This document shows, one piece after another, positions 1 through 7,166 of a stretch of 11,012 bases of DNA; position 1 is the first letter of the stretch; every line of letters begins with the position of its first letter. The stretch comes from CAYOCE01 sp964402405 (GTDB taxonomy: Bacteria; Pseudomonadota; Alphaproteobacteria; UBA7879), in assembly GCA_964402405.1 (NCBI GenBank), contig CAYOCE010000046.1:1-11012 (forward strand), given 5' to 3'. The notes below the pieces were generated by a model. The model was not told where the DNA came from and did no database searches. It saw only the letters and a list, made by a program, of their open reading frames with translations. The position numbers and the translations under genes were made by a program.

Positions 1-489
1 GTGATCGTTACTCATTTGTCATGTAGCTCTCTGATAGCACACGATATTCTAAATAGATTTGGACCTGATGTTGTCATCGTATCCCCAGATGAAGGGGGTA
101 TAGAAAGAGCCCAAGGAGTAGCTAATATACTACAAAGCCCTACTGCTATGATCCAGAAAAAGCGAATGAATCCTCATGAGGTAAAAATTCTAGGTCTAGA
201 CGGAAATGTTGCCGGAAAGATCACCATCATCATTGATGACCTTGTGGACTCCGGAAATACCATTTGCCGGGCTGCAGAGCTGTTAAGGGAAAAAGGAGCC
301 ACTGCTATTCATGCCTACGTAACTCATGATGTGTTATCAGAAGAGGGTGTGAAAAGAATTCAAGGATCTGTTCTTAGTTCTTTGACGCTATCCAACAGTG
401 TCCCTACCCAACATAAGGCTGAAAAAATCCGATATTTTTCCTTGGCACCGTTATTGGCAGAGGCTATTAGAAACGCTCAATCGCAATAG
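1..489 (+). CDS. prs: Ribose-phosphate pyrophosphokinase, C-terminal half (partial at the window edge)
   Basis: The enzyme makes PRPP from ribose 5-phosphate and ATP for nucleotide, His and Trp synthesis in the cytoplasm. About 162 residues are visible; family members have about 315, so the start lies upstream and the GTG at base 1 is an internal Val codon. Visible landmarks are VSPDEGGIERA (usual form SPDxGGxxRA), the flexible-loop basic patch QKKR, the PRPP-binding loop IIIDDLVDSGNTI, and the C-terminal LAPLLAEAIR that usually closes these proteins. The loop departs from the common DDxxDTGGT (Ser for Thr, Asn for Gly), and the segment after KKR (MNPHEVKI) is unlike the class I KRRPxxN pattern, so this is a divergent member. 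The gene overlaps the convergent thiolase gene by 23 bases. The family call is firm; whether it is the main PRPP synthetase of the cell cannot be told from half a protein. Confidence 0.88.
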   Translation: MIVTHLSCSSLIAHDILNRFGPDVVIVSPDEGGIERAQGVANILQSPTAMIQKKRMNPHEVKILGLDGNVAGKITIIIDDLVDSGNTICRAAELLREKGATAIHAYVTHDVLSEEGVKRIQGSVLSSLTLSNSVPTQHKAEKIRYFSLAPLLAEAIRNAQSQ

Positions 490-1630
490 CTGTAGCCTCT
501 CCACCGCCAATGCAAATAACTGCAATGCCTCGCTTTAAATCATATCTCTCAAGGGCATTCAGCAACGTAACAACAATCCTGGCACCAGATGCCCCAATGG
601 GGTGACCCAATACCAGCGCTCCCCCGTGGATATTGACTTTCTCAGAAGGGATTTTTAGATCGTGTATCGCCGCCATGGGAACAACCGCAAAGGCCTCATT
701 GACTTCAAATAAATCAACATCGTTCAATGCCCATCCTGTTTTTTTCAAAAGTTTTTGAATGGCGCCAATGGGCGCAAGGGTAAAATCAGAAGGTTTTTCG
801 CCATGACTAACACTCGCCACAATCTTGGCCCTTGGTTTTAGTCCTAGTTCGTTAGCCTTATTTTCCTCCATCAGTAAAACAGCGGCGGCTCCATCGGCAA
901 TCCCACTGGAGCTCGCGGCGGTCACGATACCACCTGGTTTGAAAGCAGGCTTAAGAGTGGAAATTTTAGTTGAATTTATCTTAAAGGGGCATTCATCTTG
1001 AGTAACTTTTTCTCCATTTGATTCAACAGAAATAATCTCATTTTCAAAAACATTATCTTGATAGGCCTTCAGTGTTTTTTCAAGACAGTGAAGCGCATAT
1101 TCATCCTGCTGATTTCTAGAAAAATTATATTTTTCAGCCGTTTCTTCAGCAAAGACGCCCATTAATTTATGGTCCTCATAGGCATCCTCTAACCCATCCA
1201 GCAGCATATGATCCAGCAATTGCCCATGCCCGAGACGTTCCCCGGATCTGGCCTTTTTTAACAGGTATGGGGCATTTGTCATGCTCTCCATCCCGCCTGC
1301 AATAATAATACTTTCAGGGTTTGCCTTAAGGTGATCACTCGCCAGCATGATGGCCTTCATCCCCGATCCACAGACCTTGGAAATGGCAGTAGCGTTTGTA
1401 TTGTACCCAAGCCCTGCCTTAATCATGGCTTGCCTTGCAGGTGCTTGCCCCACTCCAGCCGTTAGAACGCACCCCAGCATAACCTCATCAATCAATTTAG
1501 AATCAATAGAAGTTCTTTTTAAAATGCCCTCTATAACTGCTGCCCCCAAGTCTGGGGCTGTTACCTTGGAGAGCTTTCCTTGAAAAGCCCCAATAGGGGT
1601 ACGAATGGCATCAATAATTGTAATCGTCAT
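467..1630 (-). CDS. Acetyl-CoA C-acetyltransferase (biosynthetic-type thiolase)
   Basis: This thiolase condenses two acetyl-CoA to acetoacetyl-CoA, or runs the reverse, feeding ketone-body, polyhydroxybutyrate or fatty-acid metabolism. With 387 residues it has the usual family length. The N-terminus ITIIDAIRTPIGAF is typical. Catalytic residues are all visible: nucleophile Cys87 in SKVCGSGMKA, NEAF at 311-314, His343 in GHPIGASGAR, and Cys373 in CIGGGEATA. The middle LDGLEDAYEDHKLMG matches acetyl-CoA acetyltransferases rather than long-chain 3-ketoacyl-CoA thiolases. I chose the ATG at 1630 over the in-frame ATG at 1642 because GAGGA lies 5 bases before it and because homologues begin with this sequence; the upstream codon would add only MRIY and has no good binding site. 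No reductase or phaC partner is in view, so a symbol such as phaA or atoB cannot be assigned. Confidence 0.93.
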   Translation of the reverse strand: MTITIIDAIRTPIGAFQGKLSKVTAPDLGAAVIEGILKRTSIDSKLIDEVMLGCVLTAGVGQAPARQAMIKAGLGYNTNATAISKVCGSGMKAIMLASDHLKANPESIIIAGGMESMTNAPYLLKKARSGERLGHGQLLDHMLLDGLEDAYEDHKLMGVFAEETAEKYNFSRNQQDEYALHCLEKTLKAYQDNVFENEIISVESNGEKVTQDECPFKINSTKISTLKPAFKPGGIVTAASSSGIADGAAAVLLMEENKANELGLKPRAKIVASVSHGEKPSDFTLAPIGAIQKLLKKTGWALNDVDLFEVNEAFAVVPMAAIHDLKIPSEKVNIHGGALVLGHPIGASGARIVVTLLNALERYDLKRGIAVICIGGGEATAIAIERF

Positions 1631-1635
1631 ATAAA

Positions 1636-1640
1636 TCCTC
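1636..1640 (-). promoter_or_regulatory. Ribosome binding site deciding the thiolase start
   Basis: On the minus strand GAGGA is followed by five bases and then ATG at 1630. This spacing favours 1630 over the earlier ATG at 1642, which overlaps the site itself and has only a weak AAAG in front of it. Confidence 0.6.
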
Positions 1641-1730
1641 ATCTTTAAGATAATTTGAGTTTATCGCACAAGGATTAAAAAGGAAATGGGATTGATGGGG
1701 ATCACAAAAGGCAGTCCCTGATAGTGAAAT

Positions 1731-1759
1731 TTGACAAAATATTTTTTTACTGTCATCAT
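1731..1759 (+). promoter_or_regulatory. Candidate promoter for the exported 2H-like protein gene
   Basis: A perfect -35 hexamer TTGACA (1731-1736) is followed after 17 bases by CATCAT (1754-1759), which matches four of six -10 positions. A second -10-like CATAAT lies at 1760-1765 but would give a 23-base spacer. The site sits in the gap between the divergent thiolase gene and the start codon at 1794. Start-site mapping is lacking, so this is a candidate only. Confidence 0.4.
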
Positions 1760-1793
1760 CATAATAAAAGACAGGGATTTAATATATAAAAAA

Positions 1794-3128
1794 ATGAAAA
1801 CACTAATTTTAGTAAGTATATTTCTTATTTTTGCTCCAGGTATATGTTCTGGTTCTGTATATATTGCTGCATATCCAACAAATTCATCCAAAAGAGTAAT
1901 TATTAACAGCGAATCTCCAATAACCTCTGATGAAATATTTAGAGGAAAAACCATTGGAGGAGCAGCTCTTGATTTTTGCATTCAAAGAAAATTAAGTGCT
2001 AGTAGATGGGAAGAAGGTAGATTATCTCCAGGGTGCCATGTTAGCTCCCCTGATGAATGGCATATGACCTTAAAACCCACCAGCCTTAAAGGTGTTGAAT
2101 CCTATATGTGTAAAACATTAGAGATGTTGAAAGATGTCCCCTTTGCATTAAGTTCTTTTTCTGTAAATAAAGATCACAGTAGTCACTGGGGGGTTTTACC
2201 CCTGCAATTAACGGAAATTCATGACCCCCTTAGGGAACACCTCATCTCCCATCCTCATGTTTCGCTTTTAAGATGCTCTTGTCAGGGAGGAAAAATTAAA
2301 AGAATACCAACAGAACCATTTAAAGCCTGTAAATTGGAAGATTTTGATATTTGTAAAACCTACTTTTCTACATTTTTAAGAGAAAATGAAGAAAGAGTAA
2401 GACAAGAAGAAAAGAGAAGAGGAAGAAGAATAAATAAAGAAATTCAATTTGATAAAATTTGTGCCTATGCTGAGGGACGCAAGGAAATAGGGTGTGTGAC
2501 ATTTAATGAACACAATGCCTGTGTTTATCATAAAAGTGAAGATAGGGAACGAGCAGAAACCTTAACTCCCGGGGATTTTCGGGGTTCTGCGCCTTTAGAT
2601 TTAGAGGATGATGAGGATGATGGTCGTGTGGGGAGCTCCTCTAATGGAATGCCAAGACCTCCCTCCTCAACTAATTTTAGTCCTGTACAAGGGTCTTTGC
2701 CCTCAAGTATGTATTTTCCTTCAAGAATGGGGACACCAGCTATGAGGTCACCCTTAGGGGCATCCCCTAGTATTACAACAACGCCTGCATCAAATGGCTA
2801 TAATACTCCAATCTTTTTGGACCAAACGCTTCTGGGAACCCCTTCGAGTACTTCTTCTACAACCTCCTCGAGCACCTCTTCTACAGGTTCTGTAAGTTCT
2901 ACAGGTTCTGTCATTGCACCAGTTGCTCAGAAAGGCCCTAGCAGTCCTGACAAAAAAATCTCTAGTCCACCCAAAAATCCAGGGGTCACTAGCATAAGCC
3001 AAAGCGCTGGCTTTAAATCTAGGTCTAGAATTTCATTTGAAGAGCCTGAAGAGCCTTCTGAGAAATCGGCACAATCAAAGAAAGTACCATTAAATTGGGA
3101 TGATTCGTCATCAGAAGATGACTCGTGA
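1794..3128 (+). CDS. Exported protein with a putative 2H-phosphoesterase-like domain and Ser/Thr/Pro-rich tail
   Basis: I do not recognise a named family. The protein has 444 residues. Residues 1-20 form a signal peptide (MK, a hydrophobic run, then CSGS), so it should leave the cytoplasm. Residues 22-165 contain HMTL (His90, Thr92) and PHVSLLR (His155, Ser157), separated by 65 residues with the strand-like GVLPLQL between them. Paired HxTx/HxSx motifs are the mark of 2H phosphoesterases such as LigT and 2',5'-phosphodiesterases. This is an inference by eye and needs a profile search. About ten Cys lie between 62 and 243, in keeping with disulfides outside the cytoplasm. Residues 195-222 form a very basic, probably coiled-coil helix. 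Residues 260-444 are low complexity: an acidic patch (EDDEDD), Ser/Thr/Pro repeats, and an acidic end. I start at 1794 because the signal peptide begins there, although no close binding site is seen; a TTG at 1731 would add 21 residues in front of the signal peptide. It could be a host-directed effector or a surface protein. Confidence 0.8.
   Translation: MKTLILVSIFLIFAPGICSGSVYIAAYPTNSSKRVIINSESPITSDEIFRGKTIGGAALDFCIQRKLSASRWEEGRLSPGCHVSSPDEWHMTLKPTSLKGVESYMCKTLEMLKDVPFALSSFSVNKDHSSHWGVLPLQLTEIHDPLREHLISHPHVSLLRCSCQGGKIKRIPTEPFKACKLEDFDICKTYFSTFLRENEERVRQEEKRRGRRINKEIQFDKICAYAEGRKEIGCVTFNEHNACVYHKSEDRERAETLTPGDFRGSAPLDLEDDEDDGRVGSSSNGMPRPPSSTNFSPVQGSLPSSMYFPSRMGTPAMRSPLGASPSITTTPASNGYNTPIFLDQTLLGTPSSTSSTTSSSTSSTGSVSSTGSVIAPVAQKGPSSPDKKISSPPKNPGVTSISQSAGFKSRSRISFEEPEEPSEKSAQSKKVPLNWDDSSSEDDS
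2879..2911 (+). repeat. Short tandem repeat (18-base period) within the Ser/Thr-rich tail
   Basis: The 15-base unit TTCTACAGGTTCTGT occurs at 2879-2893 and again at 2897-2911, a period of 18 bases that keeps the reading frame and codes for STGSV twice. The preceding 40 bases contain looser copies rich in TCTTCTAC and ACCTC, giving a Ser/Thr run. Slippage here would change tail length without a frameshift. Confidence 0.75.
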
Positions 3129-3245
3129 TATTACTCTTCTCTTTCTCTAATTGTATAAAATAACTAGACAGCATCCATTTTATAAGGCAGATTATCAGGT
3201 AAAATATTTGATAAATAATTTTACTTTTTTTAATAGGATCCCAGA

Positions 3246-3938
3246 ATGCAGTTTCATCCTACTATCTACTTTCATGAAGAACCTCTTCCAAAGCCCGATG
3301 TTGTTCTATTTGATTGGGATGGGACATTGGTGGATACGAAACCTTTAATTGTAGAGGCCCTAAATAAAACATTTGAAAAAATGAACCACTCTAAACGAGT
3401 GACAGTCGAAGATTTTGATAAAAATCCGGGGCATTCTCTAAAAGACTCTTTTCCCCATATGTTTAAAGATCAAGCCCAAGATGCCTTGGAATGCTTTTAT
3501 CAGCACATTGAAGAACATCATTTATCTCTTTTAACACTCTTGCCAGGGGCAGATGATTTACTAAGTTTATTAAAAGAAAAAAATATAAAAATTGGCATCA
3601 TTAGCAATAAAAGAGGAGACATCTTAAGAAAAGAAATAAAACATCTAAAATTAGATGATTATTTTTTTAATATTATAGGATCTGGTGATTTAGAAAGAGA
3701 CAAGCCATGTCCTTCTGTAGTTAATAATTCATTGATGAATACAGGTGTTGACAAAGGTAAAAATATTTGGTTTATTGGCGACTCCATTGTGGACATGACA
3801 TGCGCAAATCAAACCGGATGTCTTGCTGTATTGGTACATAATGCAACTCTTATGAAAAACCAGGGTTCCTGGCATGTTGATTTATATTGTTCTTCATGCT
3901 TGGACTTGCGTGATGCAGTAAAAAAGTGTATTATATAG
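3246..3938 (+). CDS. HAD-superfamily phosphatase, phosphoglycolate-phosphatase-like
   Basis: A cytoplasmic hydrolase of small phosphate esters; the substrate is unknown. All four HAD motifs are present in 230 residues: FDWDGTLVD with nucleophile Asp23 and acid/base Asp25, IISNKR with Ser120, Lys153 in ERDKPCP, and FIGDSIVDM with Asp179 and Asp183. The segment between motifs I and II (about 30-105) is a helical C1 cap, as in Gph and beta-phosphoglucomutase relatives. A 17-residue extension, MQFHPTIYFHEEPLPKP, precedes the core. AGGA at 3235-3238 lies seven bases before the ATG, which supports this start. It precedes hfq by 33 bases, but a possible separate hfq promoter sits in its end, so an operon link is uncertain. 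The Trp in FDWDGT is common in this branch. It could act in housekeeping removal of 2-phosphoglycolate, but nothing here proves that. Confidence 0.9.
   Translation: MQFHPTIYFHEEPLPKPDVVLFDWDGTLVDTKPLIVEALNKTFEKMNHSKRVTVEDFDKNPGHSLKDSFPHMFKDQAQDALECFYQHIEEHHLSLLTLLPGADDLLSLLKEKNIKIGIISNKRGDILRKEIKHLKLDDYFFNIIGSGDLERDKPCPSVVNNSLMNTGVDKGKNIWFIGDSIVDMTCANQTGCLAVLVHNATLMKNQGSWHVDLYCSSCLDLRDAVKKCII
3906..3934 (+). promoter_or_regulatory. Candidate hfq promoter
   Basis: TTGCGT (3906-3911) and TATTAT (3929-3934) are 17 bases apart. The -10 matches five of six consensus positions, the -35 three. The site lies in the last codons of the HAD gene and would give a leader of roughly 30 bases before the hfq ATG at 3972. 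It is a candidate from pattern only. Confidence 0.35.
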
Positions 3939-3971
3939 GTTATATAGATATTATAGAAGTGGAATGGTGCT

Positions 3972-4238
3972 ATGACTACCGATAAGAAACAAAATATTCA
4001 AGATGTATTTTTAAATGTTGTACGCAAAAACAAGGTTCCTTTGACTATGTTTTTGGTAAACGGCATTAAGCTTCAGGGCGTTGTTTCAGCCTTTGATAAT
4101 TTCAGTGTAATGTTACGCCGTGAAAATCAAATTCAGTTGGTTTATAAGCATGCTATTTCAACAGTGATGCCTAATGGGCCCGTTAAGATGTATGATGGCG
4201 AGGAAGAAATAGAATCACATGGCGATGTCTCCATCTAA
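3972..4238 (+). CDS. hfq: RNA chaperone Hfq
   Basis: Hfq forms a hexameric Sm-fold ring that pairs small RNAs with mRNAs. The 88-residue protein carries the full Sm core: QNIQDVFLN at the N-terminus (Gln10 and Asp11 on the proximal face), the Sm1 stretch FLVNGIKLQGVVSAFDNF, and Sm2 VYKHAISTVMP with Tyr58, Lys59 and His60 at the uridine pocket. Phe44 matches the E. coli Phe42 position. The rim patch, RRER in E. coli, reads R18-K19-N20-K21 here, so it remains basic. The C-terminal tail is short and acidic (DGEEEIESHGD), unlike the longer E. coli tail and like alphaproteobacterial forms. GTGGA at 3959-3963 is the likely binding site, eight bases before the ATG. hflX follows 33 bases later, the common hfq-hflX order. 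Confidence 0.97.
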   Translation: MTTDKKQNIQDVFLNVVRKNKVPLTMFLVNGIKLQGVVSAFDNFSVMLRRENQIQLVYKHAISTVMPNGPVKMYDGEEEIESHGDVSI

Positions 4239-4271
4239 TTTGCCTCTTTGCTGGGGAAAACATACCGCAGC

Positions 4272-5624
4272 ATGAGTGATGTATATAAAACATACTTAAT
4301 AAACCCTGATCTTTTTTCAAACAAAGAAGGTCAGGGTTTTTTAATGTCCTCTGATGACAAACTGCAAGAACTCATTTCCCTAGCAAAAGCCATTAATTTA
4401 GAAATCGCCCACGCTCAAACCATTCCTTTAAAGAAAATAAGACCTGCTACCTATTTAGGGAAAGGCACTGTCGAGCAATTAGGAAATTTAATTGCAACCG
4501 AAGAAATAAAATTAGTTATCTTCAATGGCTCCCTGTCCCCTATTCAACAACGTAATTTGGAAAAAGCATGGAAAGCCAAGGTTATTGACCGAACAGGATT
4601 GATTCTAGAGATTTTCGGAGATCGGGCCCGCACCCGAGAAGGTGTTTTACAGGTTGAACTTGCCACCCTTAATTATCAGCGTAGCCGCCTCGTGAGGTCC
4701 TGGACCCATTTGGAGCGTCAACGAGGGGGGTTTGGATTTATGGGGGGGCCCGGAGAATCGCAGCTGGAAATCGATCGCCGGTTGATTCAAAATCGAATCT
4801 ATACGTTGGAAGGGTTGTTGGATCAGGTTAAAAAAACCCGAGGGCTTCATCGTAAGGCACGCCGTCGTAACGGGGCCTCCCTTATATCCCTGGTTGGGTA
4901 TACCAACGTTGGTAAATCAACTCTATTTAACCACCTTACCCACGCCCATGTAGAGGTCAAAGATCAATTGTTTGCAACCTTGGATCCAACCATGCGGGGC
5001 ATTACGTTGCCCTCTTCTAAACAGGTTATCTTATCAGACACTGTGGGGTTTATATCAGACTTACCCACCCAATTGGTTGCAGCCTTTAGGGCAACATTAG
5101 AAGAAGTCTTAGCGGCTGATATTTTAATCCACGTTTTAGATGCCTCCTCTCCAAACGTCCATACGCAAGAGCAAGATGTTTTAAATGTTTTAGAAGAAAT
5201 TGGCGTATCCACTGATCAAAACATACCCGAACTATTTCAAAGTTTGAAAGAGAAAGAGTATAAAAAAATAATTCGGGTATACAATAAGGTGGACCTTTTG
5301 GATGAGGCGGCTTTAAATCAGTTAAAATTAAAAATAGGTGAAGATCCAAACACTCTTTTGATTTCTGCCTCAACTGGTGGAGGATGCAAGGATATTTTAG
5401 ATCACCTTGATAAGGTTTTATCAGCACATGAGCAAATTATTGAGATCAAATTAGGGTTTGACCAAGGGAAAATTCGATCTTGGTTATATGAACATGCCCA
5501 CGTTTTAGAAGATAAAAATAGAAAAAATCATATTTTTATGCGTATATCTCTTGACTCTCAGACACAAAATCGGTTTAACAAGATGTGTACATTTTCTTGC
5601 CTTTCAAGTAGTGTAGGCCAGTGA
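4272..5624 (+). CDS. hflX: Ribosome-associated GTPase HflX
   Basis: HflX binds the large ribosomal subunit and helps split stalled or stress-inactivated ribosomes. The 450-residue protein has the N-terminal HflX domain with LGKGTVEQL, the linker hallmark TRTGLILEIF-like RTGLILEIFGDRARTREG, and GGFGFMGGPGESQLE. The G domain follows: G1 GYTNVGKST (209-217), G2 region FATLDPT, G3 DTVGF (256-260), G4 NKVD (338-341) and G5 SA near 365. I place the start at the ATG 4272 because YKTYLINPDL matches the usual beginning of alphaproteobacterial HflX; a TTG at 4248 would add eight unlikely residues, and ATG 4344 would drop that conserved part. The binding site for 4272 is poor (GGGG 15 bases upstream). 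A terminator-shaped hairpin lies in codons 10-24. The stop is only nine bases before a tRNA-Leu gene. Confidence 0.95.
   Translation: MSDVYKTYLINPDLFSNKEGQGFLMSSDDKLQELISLAKAINLEIAHAQTIPLKKIRPATYLGKGTVEQLGNLIATEEIKLVIFNGSLSPIQQRNLEKAWKAKVIDRTGLILEIFGDRARTREGVLQVELATLNYQRSRLVRSWTHLERQRGGFGFMGGPGESQLEIDRRLIQNRIYTLEGLLDQVKKTRGLHRKARRRNGASLISLVGYTNVGKSTLFNHLTHAHVEVKDQLFATLDPTMRGITLPSSKQVILSDTVGFISDLPTQLVAAFRATLEEVLAADILIHVLDASSPNVHTQEQDVLNVLEEIGVSTDQNIPELFQSLKEKEYKKIIRVYNKVDLLDEAALNQLKLKIGEDPNTLLISASTGGGCKDILDHLDKVLSAHEQIIEIKLGFDQGKIRSWLYEHAHVLEDKNRKNHIFMRISLDSQTQNRFNKMCTFSCLSSSVGQ
4301..4342 (+). terminator. Terminator-like hairpin with T-run inside the 5' end of hflX
   Basis: Arms 4301-4311 (AAACCCTGATC) and 4329-4339 (GGTCAGGGTTT) can form an 11-pair stem with one G-T wobble and a 17-base loop, followed directly by a run of T to 4342. 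The shape is that of an intrinsic terminator, placed after hfq but within the reading frame of hflX (it codes for NPDL and QGFL). It may reduce read-through from hfq, act as an attenuator, or be a chance product of coding sequence. Confidence 0.45.
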
Positions 5625-5633
5625 TTGGTATAA

Positions 5634-5718
<85 letters not shown>

Positions 5719-5753
5719 AGTTTTAGAAATTAACGGACTTCAAAAGGTGTTCC

Positions 5754-7166
5754 ATGAAAATTGAGCTGATTAAGCAAGAAGGGCTGTCATACCACTTCAA
5801 AATTACGATTCCTTCAAAAGACATTGAAGAAAAAATCCAAAAAAAATTAGAGGCCGCAGCGCCTGGTATTAAAATTGCAGGGTTTCGTCCTGGTAAGGTT
5901 CCTATGGATATGCTGGAAAAGCGTTATGGAGATAGCGCTAGATCTGAGGTATTGGAAGATTTGGTTTCAACAACTTCAGATAAAGTGTTGGAACAGCATA
6001 ATCTAAAGCCAGCTCTGGCTCCTGAGTATCAGGTTGAAAGCTATGAAAAAAATAAGCCTCTTGTTTATACCTTGAAGGTAGACGCTTTGCCTGAGGTTAA
6101 AAATGTGGATGTTAAGAAATTAAAACTGACACGTTATAAGGCAAAAGCTGAAGAATCCAAAATCCAAGAAACGCTGGAGGCCATCGCCAAAGAAAATCGC
6201 CCCACAAGGGTGATTACAAAGTCTAGGAAGGCGAAAGATGGAGACATCGTTATCATCGATTTCGAAGCAACAGTGGATGGTAAAAAACTGCCCCAAGGAT
6301 CAGCCAAGGATTATCGCTTGGAATTAGGATCTGGCCATTTTATCCCTGGATTTGAATCAGGATTGGTTGGTGTAGAATCAGGTACTGAAAAAGTACTGAC
6401 TCTCCATTTTCCCGAGAACTATGTTGCACCAGATTTATCTGGTAAAGAAGTCATTTTCACCGTTACCCTCAAGGAAATTCACGAGTTTTCTACAGCTATT
6501 GTAGATAACGATTTGGCTAAAAGGCTTGGCGTAGAATCTCTTGATAAATTAAAAGCTAATGTCATCACGCATTTGGAAGGGGAATATGAAACCCTCTCCA
6601 GAGATCTTCTGAAGAATCAGGCGTTTGACCAGTTTTTGAAGGATCATAGTTTTGATGTGCCCGTTGGTATGGTGGAAATTGAGCTAAATAATATTTTCCA
6701 TCGCTTAGGAGAGGAAGTTGAATCTAACAAACGAGCTGCTTACATTGAGAAAAATAAGGCTGCTTGGCATAAGGAATACCTACCTTTTGCCCAAAGTCGT
6801 GTAAGGCTTGGATTAATTTTGGCAGAAATTGCTAAGAAAAATAAAATTGATTTGGAAGATCGCGAGTTATCAAACGCTATTATTGAGAAAGCACGCCAGT
6901 TTCCAGGCCAAGAGCAACAGGTCATGAAATACTTTTTGAATAACAAGGAGGCATTAGCCAGCATCAGAGCCCCCTTGCTAGAAGAAAAGATTATAGACTA
7001 TATTATAAGAGAGGCCCAGGTAACGGATAAGGACATCGATGTAAAATCCTTCTTGGAAATTGTTAAAAAAGAACTGGAAGATGAGGAACCTGAAACTAAA
7101 AAAACCTCAAAATCCAAAAAAACATGTGCGCACGGAGAGGGAGAACACGATTGTCAGGACCATTAG
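5754..7166 (+). CDS. tig: Trigger factor, ribosome-bound chaperone and prolyl isomerase
   Basis: Trigger factor binds at the ribosomal exit tunnel and shields new chains. The 470 residues show the three expected parts. The N-terminal ribosome-binding domain has the signature GFRPGKVP at 43-50. The FKBP-type peptidyl-prolyl isomerase domain spans about 160-243 (DGDIVIIDFEATVDG, LELGSGHFIPGFESGLVG, VTLKEI). The rest is the helical chaperone domain. The tail is unusual: an acidic and Lys-rich stretch ends in CAHGEGEHDCQDH (458-470), with two Cys and three His that could bind a metal. AAGG six or seven bases before the ATG at 5754 supports the start. The stop lies 16 bases inside the likely start of clpP, the usual tig-clpP-clpX order. 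Confidence 0.96.
   Translation: MKIELIKQEGLSYHFKITIPSKDIEEKIQKKLEAAAPGIKIAGFRPGKVPMDMLEKRYGDSARSEVLEDLVSTTSDKVLEQHNLKPALAPEYQVESYEKNKPLVYTLKVDALPEVKNVDVKKLKLTRYKAKAEESKIQETLEAIAKENRPTRVITKSRKAKDGDIVIIDFEATVDGKKLPQGSAKDYRLELGSGHFIPGFESGLVGVESGTEKVLTLHFPENYVAPDLSGKEVIFTVTLKEIHEFSTAIVDNDLAKRLGVESLDKLKANVITHLEGEYETLSRDLLKNQAFDQFLKDHSFDVPVGMVEIELNNIFHRLGEEVESNKRAAYIEKNKAAWHKEYLPFAQSRVRLGLILAEIAKKNKIDLEDRELSNAIIEKARQFPGQEQQVMKYFLNNKEALASIRAPLLEEKIIDYIIREAQVTDKDIDVKSFLEIVKKELEDEEPETKKTSKSKKTCAHGEGEHDCQDH
7138..7143 (+). promoter_or_regulatory. Ribosome binding site deciding the clpP start
   Basis: AGGGAG within the purine-rich GGAGAGGGAG lies seven bases before TTG at 7151. The next in-frame ATG at 7175 has only GAGA nearby. 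The site is inside the last codons of tig. Confidence 0.6.

Noticed and set aside
1..3. GTG at the first base as the start of the first gene
   Set aside because: The protein aligns with the middle of PRPP synthetases, so the gene begins upstream of the window.
1643..1730. Minus-strand thiolase promoter
   Set aside because: The reverse strand has AT-rich hexamers such as GATAAA but no -35/-10 pair with good spacing that I could defend.
1731..1793. TTG start giving a longer exported protein
   Set aside because: It would put 21 residues ahead of a good signal peptide, has no binding site, and TTGACA is better read as a -35 element.
1661..1981. Minus-strand frame of 106 residues before the thiolase gene
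   Set aside because: It overlaps the signal-peptide coding part of the plus-strand gene, has no recognisable domain and looks like a shadow.
3151..3348. Plus-strand frame of 65 residues before and over the HAD gene
   Set aside because: It covers an AT-rich gap and reads the HAD motif I region out of frame.
3964..3975. Three-codon upstream frame ATG GTG CTA TGA overlapping the hfq start
   Set aside because: GTGGA is spaced for the hfq ATG and sits directly against the upstream ATG; the ATGA overlap is probably chance.
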